64,000 nt of DNA from CAZMGD01 sp964565705. GTDB lineage: Bacteria; Actinomycetota; Acidimicrobiia; Acidimicrobiales; Ilumatobacteraceae. Location of the stretch: contig CAZMGD010000001.1 in assembly GCA_964565705.1 (NCBI GenBank), positions 20,328 through 84,327 on the forward strand. Reading direction: 5' to 3'. The notes below the pieces were generated by a model. That model was given only the letters and a program-made list of their open reading frames with translations, was not told the DNA's origin and searched no databases. Shown here in pieces: positions 16,830-24,933 of the stretch; positions within the stretch are counted from its first letter, which is position 1; each line of letters begins with the position of its first letter. The translations under genes were made by a program, and so were the position numbers.

Positions 16830-18904
16830 TCGAACGGTTCGTGATCACGCTGCAGCGGGGCGAGCAGGGAGTCGAGGCTCGCATCACGAACGGCGTGACG
16901 GAGATCGCACGCCGTGACATCGAGCTCGTCGAGGGCGGTGACCGAGTCCTCGCCGTGCGCCCGACATCGCCGACACCCGGTGGTCCGGCTGATGCGCTCG
17001 TCGGCGCGGACACCGCCCCACTGCTCGACCTGCTGGCCACCGCTCGGGCGAGGACCATCGATGCGGTGGCACTGCGCGCCTACGGCGCCTTGCTGTTCGA
17101 CACGGTGCTCGACGCCGACACGTGGCGAACGATCCGTGAGAGCGTCCCTGCGGGCGGCACCATCGAGCTCGGCATCGAGACCGGGCCGGGCCTCGACGCT
17201 CTGCACGACCTGCACTGGGAACTGCTGCACGACGGCTCCGGCTACGTGTCGCTGCAAGCGTCACCCGCGGTGTGCGTGGTGCGGGTCGCCCACGGCGCTC
17301 CCTCCTCGGATCCGCGGACCCTGACCCACGAACCCCGCCTCCTGTTCGCCGTCGGGACTGCCCTCAACGACGTCAGCATCCAGCCCGGCGCCGAGTTCAT
17401 GGGGATCCTTCGCCGCCTGGAGATCCGCGACGGGCGGGTGCATCCGAAGGTGGTCGTCGAGGCGACCCGAACGAAGCTGCGCGAGGCGCTCGCCGAGTTC
17501 CGTCCCGACATCGTCCACGTCGTCGCCCACGGCGAGTTCGTCAACGTCAGCCAGTCCGCGGTCCTCCACCTCCGGCCGGAGACCTCGGGGGCGGCGACCG
17601 ACCGGGTGTCCGCCGACGACCTGGCGAAGACGTTGGGCGTGGCGAACCGACCGTTGATCGTCGTCCTCAGTGCCTGCGACACCGCCGTCGGGGGCACCGA
17701 GGGCACGCCGTCGATGGCGACCGCCCTGGTCGGCAGCGGCATCCCGATCGTGGTCGCGATGGGCGGTGCGGTGGCGGACAAGGCCTGCAGGATGTTCTCG
17801 CGAGCGATCGTGGGTGGCGTGGCCGGCAAGGGAGCGCTCACGTCGGTCGTGGCGAGCGGGCGCCGCGCCGCGTTCACCGACTCGAGCGGCGTCGCCTCGA
17901 TCGACTGGGCATTGCCGCAGCTCCACGTGTCGCGCGACGTGCCGGTCGGGTTCCGCGTGGTGGACCGGACCGCGACGGAGGAAACCCAGCGTGTCCTGGC
18001 CTGCTTCGACCTCGGCCGGAACCCGGTGTTCTGCGGGCGGACGAACTTCCTCGAGCTCCTCGAGGAGGTGGTCGATCCGGCCAGCGACCTGCGCGCACTC
18101 GGTGCGATCGTGACCGGTCGCCCCCAGGGCAACGGTTCGGAGCGGCTGCTCCGCGAGCTGGCGCTGCGCGCCCTGCGCTCCGGCCAGGTGCCGCTGTTCC
18201 TCCACTTCACGACGTCGGACGACGATCGACCGGTCGACGCGGTGTCGTTCGGGAACGCGGTTCGGCGCCTGATCGCACGCCTGCGCAGCGACGTGCTGCT
18301 GCAGGCCTCGCCGGTCGTCCCGTTCCCGGACGGTTGCCCACCGGAGCAGATCGCAGCGGATGTGAGCGCGGAAGCCCTCGCGTTTGCCGCCGACCTGGCA
18401 GGCACGGCACCGTTCGCCGCCAACCCGCGGCCGCTGCTGCTCATGTCGCAGATCCACCTGTGGGATCGGGCCTGCGACTTCGTGCTGTCCAAGATCGTGA
18501 CGTCGTCGTTCACCGCCAAGGTCCCGGTGGTGTACTCCGGTGCCGCCACCCACGAGACCGGGCAGCGCGTCAAGCAGGCCTGGGAGGCGCACCGCGAGGA
18601 CGAGGGGATCGGCTGGCTCGAACTGCTTCCCCTCGACCGCTGGGCGCCGCACGAGGAGGAGGTCATCTACCCGTGGCTCCTGCTCAACCCGATCAAGTTC
18701 GACGGTGTCCGCCCACCCGCCTACACGCGGGTGCCCACGGCGGGGACCATGTGGCTCGACTCGTGCAGCAATCGTCTGAAGGCGTACCCGCTGTTCGACC
18801 GCGACCTCTACCAGTGGGCCAAGGACACGGGCGCCGCGGCGAACTGGTTCCAAGCAAACGACGACGAGAGCGCCCTCGCCAACTTCGCGGAGCTCGCCGA
18901 GTGA
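16826..18904 (+). CDS. CHAT-domain (caspase-like) protease, cassette gene 2
   Basis: A 692-residue protein. After a beta-rich N-terminal region (1-90), residues about 170-380 form a CHAT domain. The catalytic His is in HVVAHGE (H235) and the catalytic Cys in VVLSACDTAVGG (C284), both intact, so it should be an active caspase-fold cysteine protease. The C-terminal 300 residues look like a degenerate NTPase: VTGRPQGNGSERLL (from 429) resembles a P-loop without its Lys, and RPLLLMSQIHLWD (from 535) resembles a Walker B strand. Both assignments are by eye. No export signal is present. It is translationally coupled on both sides (ATGA before, GTGA after). The STAND protein is the likely activator. 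Confidence 0.85.
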   Translation: MIERFVITLQRGEQGVEARITNGVTEIARRDIELVEGGDRVLAVRPTSPTPGGPADALVGADTAPLLDLLATARARTIDAVALRAYGALLFDTVLDADTWRTIRESVPAGGTIELGIETGPGLDALHDLHWELLHDGSGYVSLQASPAVCVVRVAHGAPSSDPRTLTHEPRLLFAVGTALNDVSIQPGAEFMGILRRLEIRDGRVHPKVVVEATRTKLREALAEFRPDIVHVVAHGEFVNVSQSAVLHLRPETSGAATDRVSADDLAKTLGVANRPLIVVLSACDTAVGGTEGTPSMATALVGSGIPIVVAMGGAVADKACRMFSRAIVGGVAGKGALTSVVASGRRAAFTDSSGVASIDWALPQLHVSRDVPVGFRVVDRTATEETQRVLACFDLGRNPVFCGRTNFLELLEEVVDPASDLRALGAIVTGRPQGNGSERLLRELALRALRSGQVPLFLHFTTSDDDRPVDAVSFGNAVRRLIARLRSDVLLQASPVVPFPDGCPPEQIAADVSAEALAFAADLAGTAPFAANPRPLLLMSQIHLWDRACDFVLSKIVTSSFTAKVPVVYSGAATHETGQRVKQAWEAHREDEGIGWLELLPLDRWAPHEEEVIYPWLLLNPIKFDGVRPPAYTRVPTAGTMWLDSCSNRLKAYPLFDRDLYQWAKDTGAAANWFQANDDESALANFAELAE

Positions 18905-21900
18905 CGGCCCCCGAGCTGGACCCGGCATCGGTCGCGCTGCTGTCCCTCGCCGCGCCGCCGATCTGGACCGACTCGATCGCGCGTGCGCTGCCGGCGGGGG
19001 TCAGCTTCCCCGTCGAGGATCTGCGCGCCTACGTCGACGATGCGGTGGACTGCGGGGTCGCCGAACGACGCCGCACCCTGGACGCCGGTGGGAGCACCGA
19101 GCTGCGGTTCTGGGTGACTCCGCTCGAACGCCGTCGCATCCTCGAGCGGCTGCAGAGCGAGCTCGGCGCACAGGAGGTCATCGATGCCAGCTCCACCCTC
19201 GCTCGTTCCGTGCTCGACCTGGGGCCCGAAGCCGCCGACCTCCCACCGGCTCTCAGGGACTGGGCGTCGCTGACCGCCGCCGCGGAGACCGACGGCAACC
19301 CGTCGGTCCAGCTGCTCGATCGCGTGCGCGCGGAGGTCGAGGGTGGGCACCTGGCGCGAGCGCAGGAGTGGTGCGCCGTCGGCGAAGCGCTGACCCCGCT
19401 GTTCCAGGGTTCGATGGAGGTGGCACTCGCCCGGAGCAACCGGGTGATCGAGCGTGGCTACCGGCAACGGGCTGACGAGGCCCTGCTCGGCCGCTACCTC
19501 CGGCGCCCCTCGATCGACGACGCAGTGCTGAGGATGTTGAACGGCCGCGACGCGTCGTGGCTGCACCTGCACGGCCCGGGCGGCGTCGGCAAGTCGATGC
19601 TGGTGCGCGACCTCGGCGCTGGCCGCTTCGCCGAGCATCACTACCGGGACGAGCCCCTCGTCGTCGCACGCGTCGACTTCGATCTCCTCGATCCGGAGTT
19701 CCCGGTGCGCCAGCCAGCGGAGCTGCTGCTCGCGCTGGCCGACGACCTCGGCCTGGCTGCCGCCACCAATCCCGATGCCGACGCCGAGCTGTCGAGGTTC
19801 CACCCGGCAGCGATCACCGCCCACGAGGCGTTGAGCGCGATGCGTGGGCGCAACGTCAGCCTCGACGAGACGCTCGAGCATCCCGCCGTCGGAGACGCGA
19901 TCGATCGGTTCGCCGACACGATCGCCGCGTTCGGCTCGCGAGTGCTGCTCGTGCTCGACACCTGCGAAGAGCTCGCCAAGGCATACCCCGGCTACGAGGT
20001 GTCGCCCGCCGTCGAGGCGACGTACCGCATCCTCGACCGCGTGCGATCCCGGGCCCCCGACGTCCGCGTGCTGTTCTGCGGCCGCCGGACGCTCCCGCCG
20101 CACGACGGGCTGGTTGCCCACCAACTACGGGGGTTCGAAGCCGACGAGGCGCGGAGGTTCCTGCGCGCCGCGGCACCCGTCGAGCTCGACGACGAGCTGG
20201 TCGCGGCGATCCTCGAGCAGTCGCCGGCCGTCGAGGAACCGGATCGCTACAACCCGTTCGATCTCGACATGTACCTGACCTGGATCGTGGACGCGGCGCG
20301 CACCGGCGAGGAACCGGTCGACGCGAACGTCGTTCGCAGCGGGGGACGCGACGCATACGTGGAACGCCGCATCGTGCAACGGCTGCGAACCTCCCACCAG
20401 CGGATCGACTGGCACCTGCTCGACGCCCTGCCCGCGATCAGCGCGCTCGGCGCGGTGACTCGTGAGTCGTTGGCAGCCGTCACCGGCGACGAGCTGGTCG
20501 ACGAGGTGTTCGCCGAGCTCGCCAAGCAGGAGTGGGTGGGGCGCGACCACACCGCCACCGGGACGTTGGCGGTCAAGTCCGGCATGCTGCGGCGGCTTCG
20601 TTCCTACTACGGCGCGCCGGCACGGACGGAGGCCGTCGTGCGGGCGATGGATGGCCTGGCCGATCGTCTCGCCGGCACACTCGGCGATCGAGGGCGCGCC
20701 CACCTCCCGGAGACGGCCAGCGTCGTCGGTGCGTTGCGGATCTCGGAACCGCACACGGCTGCCGAGCTGTGGGAACGACTGGTCGACCGCGTCGAACGTG
20801 ACGACGAGTGGGCGTCGTGGATGCTGAAGACCGCAGCCGAGGTCGACGGCGCGTCCGCCGAGGAGCGGTGGCCATCGCGTCCCGCGCTGCGGGCCTCGGT
20901 CACCGCGGCGATGTGCGCCGCGCTGCGCCGAACGCAGCGCTCGTTCGACCCGTCCGGATCATGGTCGCTCGTGAGCGACACCGCCGGTGACCATCCGGTC
21001 CCGGAGAGGCGGGCCGAGCTGGCGGCTCGCGCTGCACTCGGACACCACGAGCTACCCACCGACGATGCGCCGGTGAACGCACGCGTGATCGCTGCCGCGG
21101 TCGACGCGGTGGATCGGTCGACGGAAGCGGGCGACGACGAGCGGGCACTCGCGATCATGGACGGGCCGCACTTCGCCGCCGCCCGCGCGGGTGCAGGCGG
21201 CGAAGCACTGCGCCTGTGGGCCGAGAACCTGCTGCTCCGCATGTCTGAGGCCAGCCACCCGCCGAGGGAGTGGGTCGATCTCGATCGGTCGGTACCGCCC
21301 GCACCCGCATACCCCGACTGGCTGCCCCCCGCCGAGCTCGCCGGCCGGATCGCGCTCGAACAGGCGGTCTGGGCCCGTTCGGCAGGCGTGCCGCTGGACC
21401 AGGTGCCGCTCGACGACTGGGAACGCCACGTCTCCGACCGCCTCGACCAGATCGACGGCGATCGGCTGGCGTCGGCCTGCCTGCGCCTCCGCCTGGCGTG
21501 GCGGCCCCTCACCGCCGACGAGCTCGCCGGGGTCCGAGATCTGCCATACGTGCCGGGCATGCACGCGACCTGCCGCGTCCACGAGATCGTCCCCCCGCTG
21601 TTCGCGACGGTGGCCGAAGGCCTGCTCGGCGTGGGTGAGGCCGAGGCAGCGATGCGCCTCGTCGACTCCTTTCGGGAATCGGCGGTCGGCGGTCGCCGGC
21701 TCGAGGTGGATGCCGGCACCCAACTGGCCGCCGACGTCGCCGCAGTGTCGATCGCGCGGCAGCTGCGCGATCCATCCTCGCCGGCCGTGCGCCGCTCCGC
21801 CACGCCCGATGCTCCCGAACCGGTGCGCCACGCGGCGATCCGCGCACTGGTCGTGCTCGGCGGACCGGAACGGCGCCCGACGGTCGACCTCGATGCCGCC

Positions 21901-23811
21901 GGCGCCACCCCGGAGTCCTGGCATGCCTGGTGGCAGACCACATCGTTCCCGATCGAGCGCGTCCCCCGCCCGACCTGGGACACGGGCACATCGAGCGCGT
22001 ACGGAGACGCGTTGCGCGTGTCGGTCGAGGAGATGCAGGCCGCGGGCTCGGTCGTCGAACGCGACATGCTCGCTCTGTCGCTCGCCAGCATCACCCCGAT
22101 GAGCGATCGGGCGGAGTTGACGCGGGCAAGCGACCCCCTCGTGCACAGTCGCGTGGTCGCCCGGCAGTGGTGCCTGCAGCCGGCGGTGCCGGACGACCGC
22201 GAGCCACCGATGCCTGGGCCGCGGCGAGCCGTGGCGCAGGCACTGGCCGAGGAGGCCGAGCTCGCTGCGGCCAAGGGACTGCGATCCGCACCGCCGCTGT
22301 ACCGGATCGCCGCCGGCGCGTTCCGGGAGACGGGTGACTGGCAGAGCGAGGTGCTGGCCCGGGCCTCGAACGACGGCGATCCCGAGCTGCCCGACGCAGT
22401 GGAGCGCCTGCGGAGGGCGTCACCGGATCATCCGCTGTTGACGCCGGCGCACAGCGGACCGTGGTCGTTCTGGTCGTCCGCCGTCGCCGCACGACTCGCC
22501 GGGGAGCCGACACCGGTCACCGCCGTGACCCAGGCGCCCGTACTCGACACCGGCTCCCCCGCGGCCCCGCGGCGGTTGGGGCGCACGATCCTCACCTACG
22601 CCGGCGCGATCGCGCTCGTGATCGCCGTCTGGGTCTTCTTGGGGTGGCTGGTCCACCTGGCGATGGGTGCCCTGTTCGGCGAGGCGCCGATCCTCGTCAC
22701 GGTCGGCGTGACGATCGCGGTGCTCGCGTTCCTGGGCTTCTCGCTGAAGCTGGCCGAGGTGTCCCGCGGGCGGGGGATCGGTCTGGTGTCCCTGCGCGTC
22801 CTCGGGTTCGCCACGAGCGTGCACGACGGTGACGATCCGGCGAGTCCGGGAGTGCACACCTCGACGACGCTGCGGGCGTACCGCTCCACAGGGCTCCTCC
22901 GCTGGCCGATGCTGCTCTGGTGTCGCGCCGCCGCGCGGCTCTTCGGCATGTTCGGCATCACCTCCGGCGGTGTGCGGGCCGTGGCCGACCTGAGCGCCGA
23001 CCCACCGGTGGTCGCGCTCGACGATCCTCCGCACGCAGATGCCAAGTGGTGGTCGACCGCCGAGACCGCTCCCGGCCTGATCGTGCTGCAACGCGGGTTC
23101 ACGGCACAGCCGTGGGAGCGTCTGCTCGACGAGGCCCTCGACGTCGCGCCGCCGTCACCCATCGCGTGGGTGCGTGTCGTGCTGCAGCCGATCGCCAGCG
23201 GCGACGAGCCGTCGGCCAGGGGTGCGGGCGCGCTGCTCGTTGCGTCCGGGGCGTGGTCGCACCACTATGCCGGGTACTCGACCAATCTCCCTGACGGCGC
23301 GCGGCCGCGGCTCGTCCACCTCGTCGGCAACCTGGTCGACACGATGTCCGGGCCCCGGTTCGAGCGCACCGAGGAGGGCCCGTATCCCGCCCAGTCCAGC
23401 TCCGAGGACGTGTCGTACCTGGCCGGGGCGGACGTCGCTCGTCGCTGGAAGCGACCGGATCTGGTGGTCGTGCAGCCGCCGCCGGTGGACGTCATCAGGT
23501 CTCGTCCCTCGGCGCGCGACCTCGCGACGCGCTCGAGCTTCGCCCAGGAGCTCCTCGACGCCGGCGCGGCCGCCGTCGTCGTGCTCCCGGAGATCGTCGA
23601 GAAGGGCGTGCCTGCGCTCGCCGACGCGCTCCACGCCGCGATCTCCCGCCGGGTCCTGCTCGGCGTGCCAGCGCTCCAACGACTCGCCGGCGACGTGCGC
23701 GCCGTCGTGCGCGAGTACGCCGCGGCCGACTCGCTCGCCGACGTCGTCGTGATGGTCGACAGCAACCGGCTACGGGCGAAGGATCTCACCACACAAGGAG
23801 CCACCAAGTGA
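18901..23811 (+). CDS. Giant STAND/NACHT-type NTPase with two membrane segments, cassette gene 3
   Basis: 1636 residues. A winged-helix-like module (1-90) is followed by a STAND ATPase core. Walker A is GPGGVGKS (225-232, Lys231), Walker B is VLLVLDTCEE (Asp353), and a sensor-like VRVLFCGRR lies about 30 residues on. Residues about 430-1200 are helical repeat-like and may be the ligand-sensing scaffold. Two hydrophobic segments (about 1229-1256 and 1262-1283) suggest membrane anchoring. The last 300 residues alternate strands and helices (RLVHLVGN, then DLVVVQPPPVD), reminiscent of a CHAT/caspase fold lacking the catalytic Cys, which is inference. The GTG start lies inside the CHAT stop. A sensor/activator of the CHAT protease is the natural reading. 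Confidence 0.82.
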   Translation: MTAPELDPASVALLSLAAPPIWTDSIARALPAGVSFPVEDLRAYVDDAVDCGVAERRRTLDAGGSTELRFWVTPLERRRILERLQSELGAQEVIDASSTLARSVLDLGPEAADLPPALRDWASLTAAAETDGNPSVQLLDRVRAEVEGGHLARAQEWCAVGEALTPLFQGSMEVALARSNRVIERGYRQRADEALLGRYLRRPSIDDAVLRMLNGRDASWLHLHGPGGVGKSMLVRDLGAGRFAEHHYRDEPLVVARVDFDLLDPEFPVRQPAELLLALADDLGLAAATNPDADAELSRFHPAAITAHEALSAMRGRNVSLDETLEHPAVGDAIDRFADTIAAFGSRVLLVLDTCEELAKAYPGYEVSPAVEATYRILDRVRSRAPDVRVLFCGRRTLPPHDGLVAHQLRGFEADEARRFLRAAAPVELDDELVAAILEQSPAVEEPDRYNPFDLDMYLTWIVDAARTGEEPVDANVVRSGGRDAYVERRIVQRLRTSHQRIDWHLLDALPAISALGAVTRESLAAVTGDELVDEVFAELAKQEWVGRDHTATGTLAVKSGMLRRLRSYYGAPARTEAVVRAMDGLADRLAGTLGDRGRAHLPETASVVGALRISEPHTAAELWERLVDRVERDDEWASWMLKTAAEVDGASAEERWPSRPALRASVTAAMCAALRRTQRSFDPSGSWSLVSDTAGDHPVPERRAELAARAALGHHELPTDDAPVNARVIAAAVDAVDRSTEAGDDERALAIMDGPHFAAARAGAGGEALRLWAENLLLRMSEASHPPREWVDLDRSVPPAPAYPDWLPPAELAGRIALEQAVWARSAGVPLDQVPLDDWERHVSDRLDQIDGDRLASACLRLRLAWRPLTADELAGVRDLPYVPGMHATCRVHEIVPPLFATVAEGLLGVGEAEAAMRLVDSFRESAVGGRRLEVDAGTQLAADVAAVSIARQLRDPSSPAVRRSATPDAPEPVRHAAIRALVVLGGPERRPTVDLDAAGATPESWHAWWQTTSFPIERVPRPTWDTGTSSAYGDALRVSVEEMQAAGSVVERDMLALSLASITPMSDRAELTRASDPLVHSRVVARQWCLQPAVPDDREPPMPGPRRAVAQALAEEAELAAAKGLRSAPPLYRIAAGAFRETGDWQSEVLARASNDGDPELPDAVERLRRASPDHPLLTPAHSGPWSFWSSAVAARLAGEPTPVTAVTQAPVLDTGSPAAPRRLGRTILTYAGAIALVIAVWVFLGWLVHLAMGALFGEAPILVTVGVTIAVLAFLGFSLKLAEVSRGRGIGLVSLRVLGFATSVHDGDDPASPGVHTSTTLRAYRSTGLLRWPMLLWCRAAARLFGMFGITSGGVRAVADLSADPPVVALDDPPHADAKWWSTAETAPGLIVLQRGFTAQPWERLLDEALDVAPPSPIAWVRVVLQPIASGDEPSARGAGALLVASGAWSHHYAGYSTNLPDGARPRLVHLVGNLVDTMSGPRFERTEEGPYPAQSSSEDVSYLAGADVARRWKRPDLVVVQPPPVDVIRSRPSARDLATRSSFAQELLDAGAAAVVVLPEIVEKGVPALADALHAAISRRVLLGVPALQRLAGDVRAVVREYAAADSLADVVVMVDSNRLRAKDLTTQGATK

Positions 23812-24854
23812 GCAACACGTTGAACAAGCTCTGGGACAACATCGTCCAGTGGTTCCACGCCGAGGCCGCACAGTTGCAGTACGTGCAGTTCGACCAGACC
23901 GACGCGCCGACCCTGAAGCCGAACGACAGCTACATCCGCATCGTGATCAGTGAGCTGTGGGTGAAGAACTCGGTGGATTGGGGCAAGGAGAAGTTCCCGG
24001 CGGTCCAGGCTGCGGCGAAGCTGGCCTACGGCGGGCAGACACCGACGACGTTCGCGACGCTCGCCCGCCCGACCGCCGAGCAGCTCGGTCCGGGCGTGTT
24101 CCGCGACTACGAGCTCACGTACCTCATGCCGTACCTCGGCCAGACCGTCGAGATCGAGCTCGGCCTCTACGAGATCCTCGGCAAGAACCACCTCCAGACC
24201 GCGCTCGACGTGGTCGGCGACTTCGCCTCGCTCGTCGCGCCCCCGCTCTCGACGGCGGTGACCGTGATGGACAAGGTCGCGTCCGGCATCGATCGGGTGA
24301 TCACGGCCAACGGCAGCGGACCCGTGCTCGGCCTGCACGGGACGCTCAGCCCGGCCGGCGGGCAGGAGGACGGGCTGCGGCCGGGCTGGATCGCCGTCGT
24401 GCGGGCGACGAAGCAGCAGCTCCCCGGCGACGACCTGCGCATCGTCGGTGGCCGGTTGCACCGGTTGACGAGCGCGACCGCCACCGAGCCCCTCACCGGG
24501 TTCGACTACGTCGTGGTCCGCATCGAGGGCAAGGCCACGCGCGCCGAGGGCAGCGAGTGGATGGCCCCCGACATCGACCGCGCGCTGTCCGACGCACGCC
24601 TCGCCCGCGACACCGGTACGCCCGAGGAGTTCGCCGACGCGCGCAAGGCGGTGTTGACCAAGGTGTACTACTCACCCGACTTCTCCCCGTCGGACCGCAA
24701 GCGCGTGGCCCAGCTCGTCAAGGAAGACCTCGACGACGCGACCGCAGGTGCCGCCGGCGACGGCCAGGACACCGTCGCCTCGATCGTCGAACGCCGCGGC
24801 CTCCCTTCGGCGTCGGAGGTCGAGTCACTCACCATCGAAGACCTCATCGCCTGA
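23808..24854 (+). CDS. Unrecognised 348-residue protein, cassette gene 4 (candidate effector or protease substrate)
   Basis: I do not recognise this protein. Residues 35-125 look like a beta sandwich (SYIRIVISELWVK, then RDYELTYLMPYLGQTVEIELGLYEI). Residues 130-166 form an amphipathic to hydrophobic helix pair (TALDVVGDFASLVAPPLSTA). A second strand-rich part runs to about 245, and the C-terminal 100 residues are charged and helical with a long acidic tail. There is no signal peptide and no catalytic motif. The GTG start overlaps the STAND stop (GTGA) and is preceded by AAGGAG. In a protease-NTPase operon a non-enzymatic partner like this could be the cleaved effector. That role is inference only. 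Gasdermin was considered but no recognisable resemblance was seen. Confidence 0.8.
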   Translation: MSNTLNKLWDNIVQWFHAEAAQLQYVQFDQTDAPTLKPNDSYIRIVISELWVKNSVDWGKEKFPAVQAAAKLAYGGQTPTTFATLARPTAEQLGPGVFRDYELTYLMPYLGQTVEIELGLYEILGKNHLQTALDVVGDFASLVAPPLSTAVTVMDKVASGIDRVITANGSGPVLGLHGTLSPAGGQEDGLRPGWIAVVRATKQQLPGDDLRIVGGRLHRLTSATATEPLTGFDYVVVRIEGKATRAEGSEWMAPDIDRALSDARLARDTGTPEEFADARKAVLTKVYYSPDFSPSDRKRVAQLVKEDLDDATAGAAGDGQDTVASIVERRGLPSASEVESLTIEDLIA

Positions 24855-24873
24855 CCGCCTACCCCACCCCAAC

Positions 24874-24923
24874 GTTCTCGGTCGGCTTCTGGTCGCTCTG
24901 GCGACCAGAAGCCGACCGAGAAC
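24874..24923. terminator. Intergenic hairpin, YCTG-loop family (copy 2), right flank of the CHAT/STAND cassette
   Basis: Perfect 23-nt arms (24874-24896 and 24901-24923) with loop TCTG. It lies 19 bp after the cassette's last stop and 10 bp before the stop of the convergent CoA-transferase gene, so it probably terminates both. Its stem is the same as the element at 15316-15367 except for one A-T pair changed to C-G on both arms. Confidence 0.78.
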
Positions 24924-24933
24924 CGTGATGGGA

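Noticed and set aside
17272..18900. Upstream extension of the STAND frame across the CHAT gene
   Set aside because: The extension is Arg/Gly-rich noise in another frame of the CHAT gene. The GTGA overlap at 18901 gives a natural start.
23808..24854. Gene 4 as a bacterial gasdermin
   Set aside because: The domain order and the lack of a short C-terminal inhibitory segment do not resemble gasdermins as far as can be judged by eye. A structure search would be needed to revisit this.
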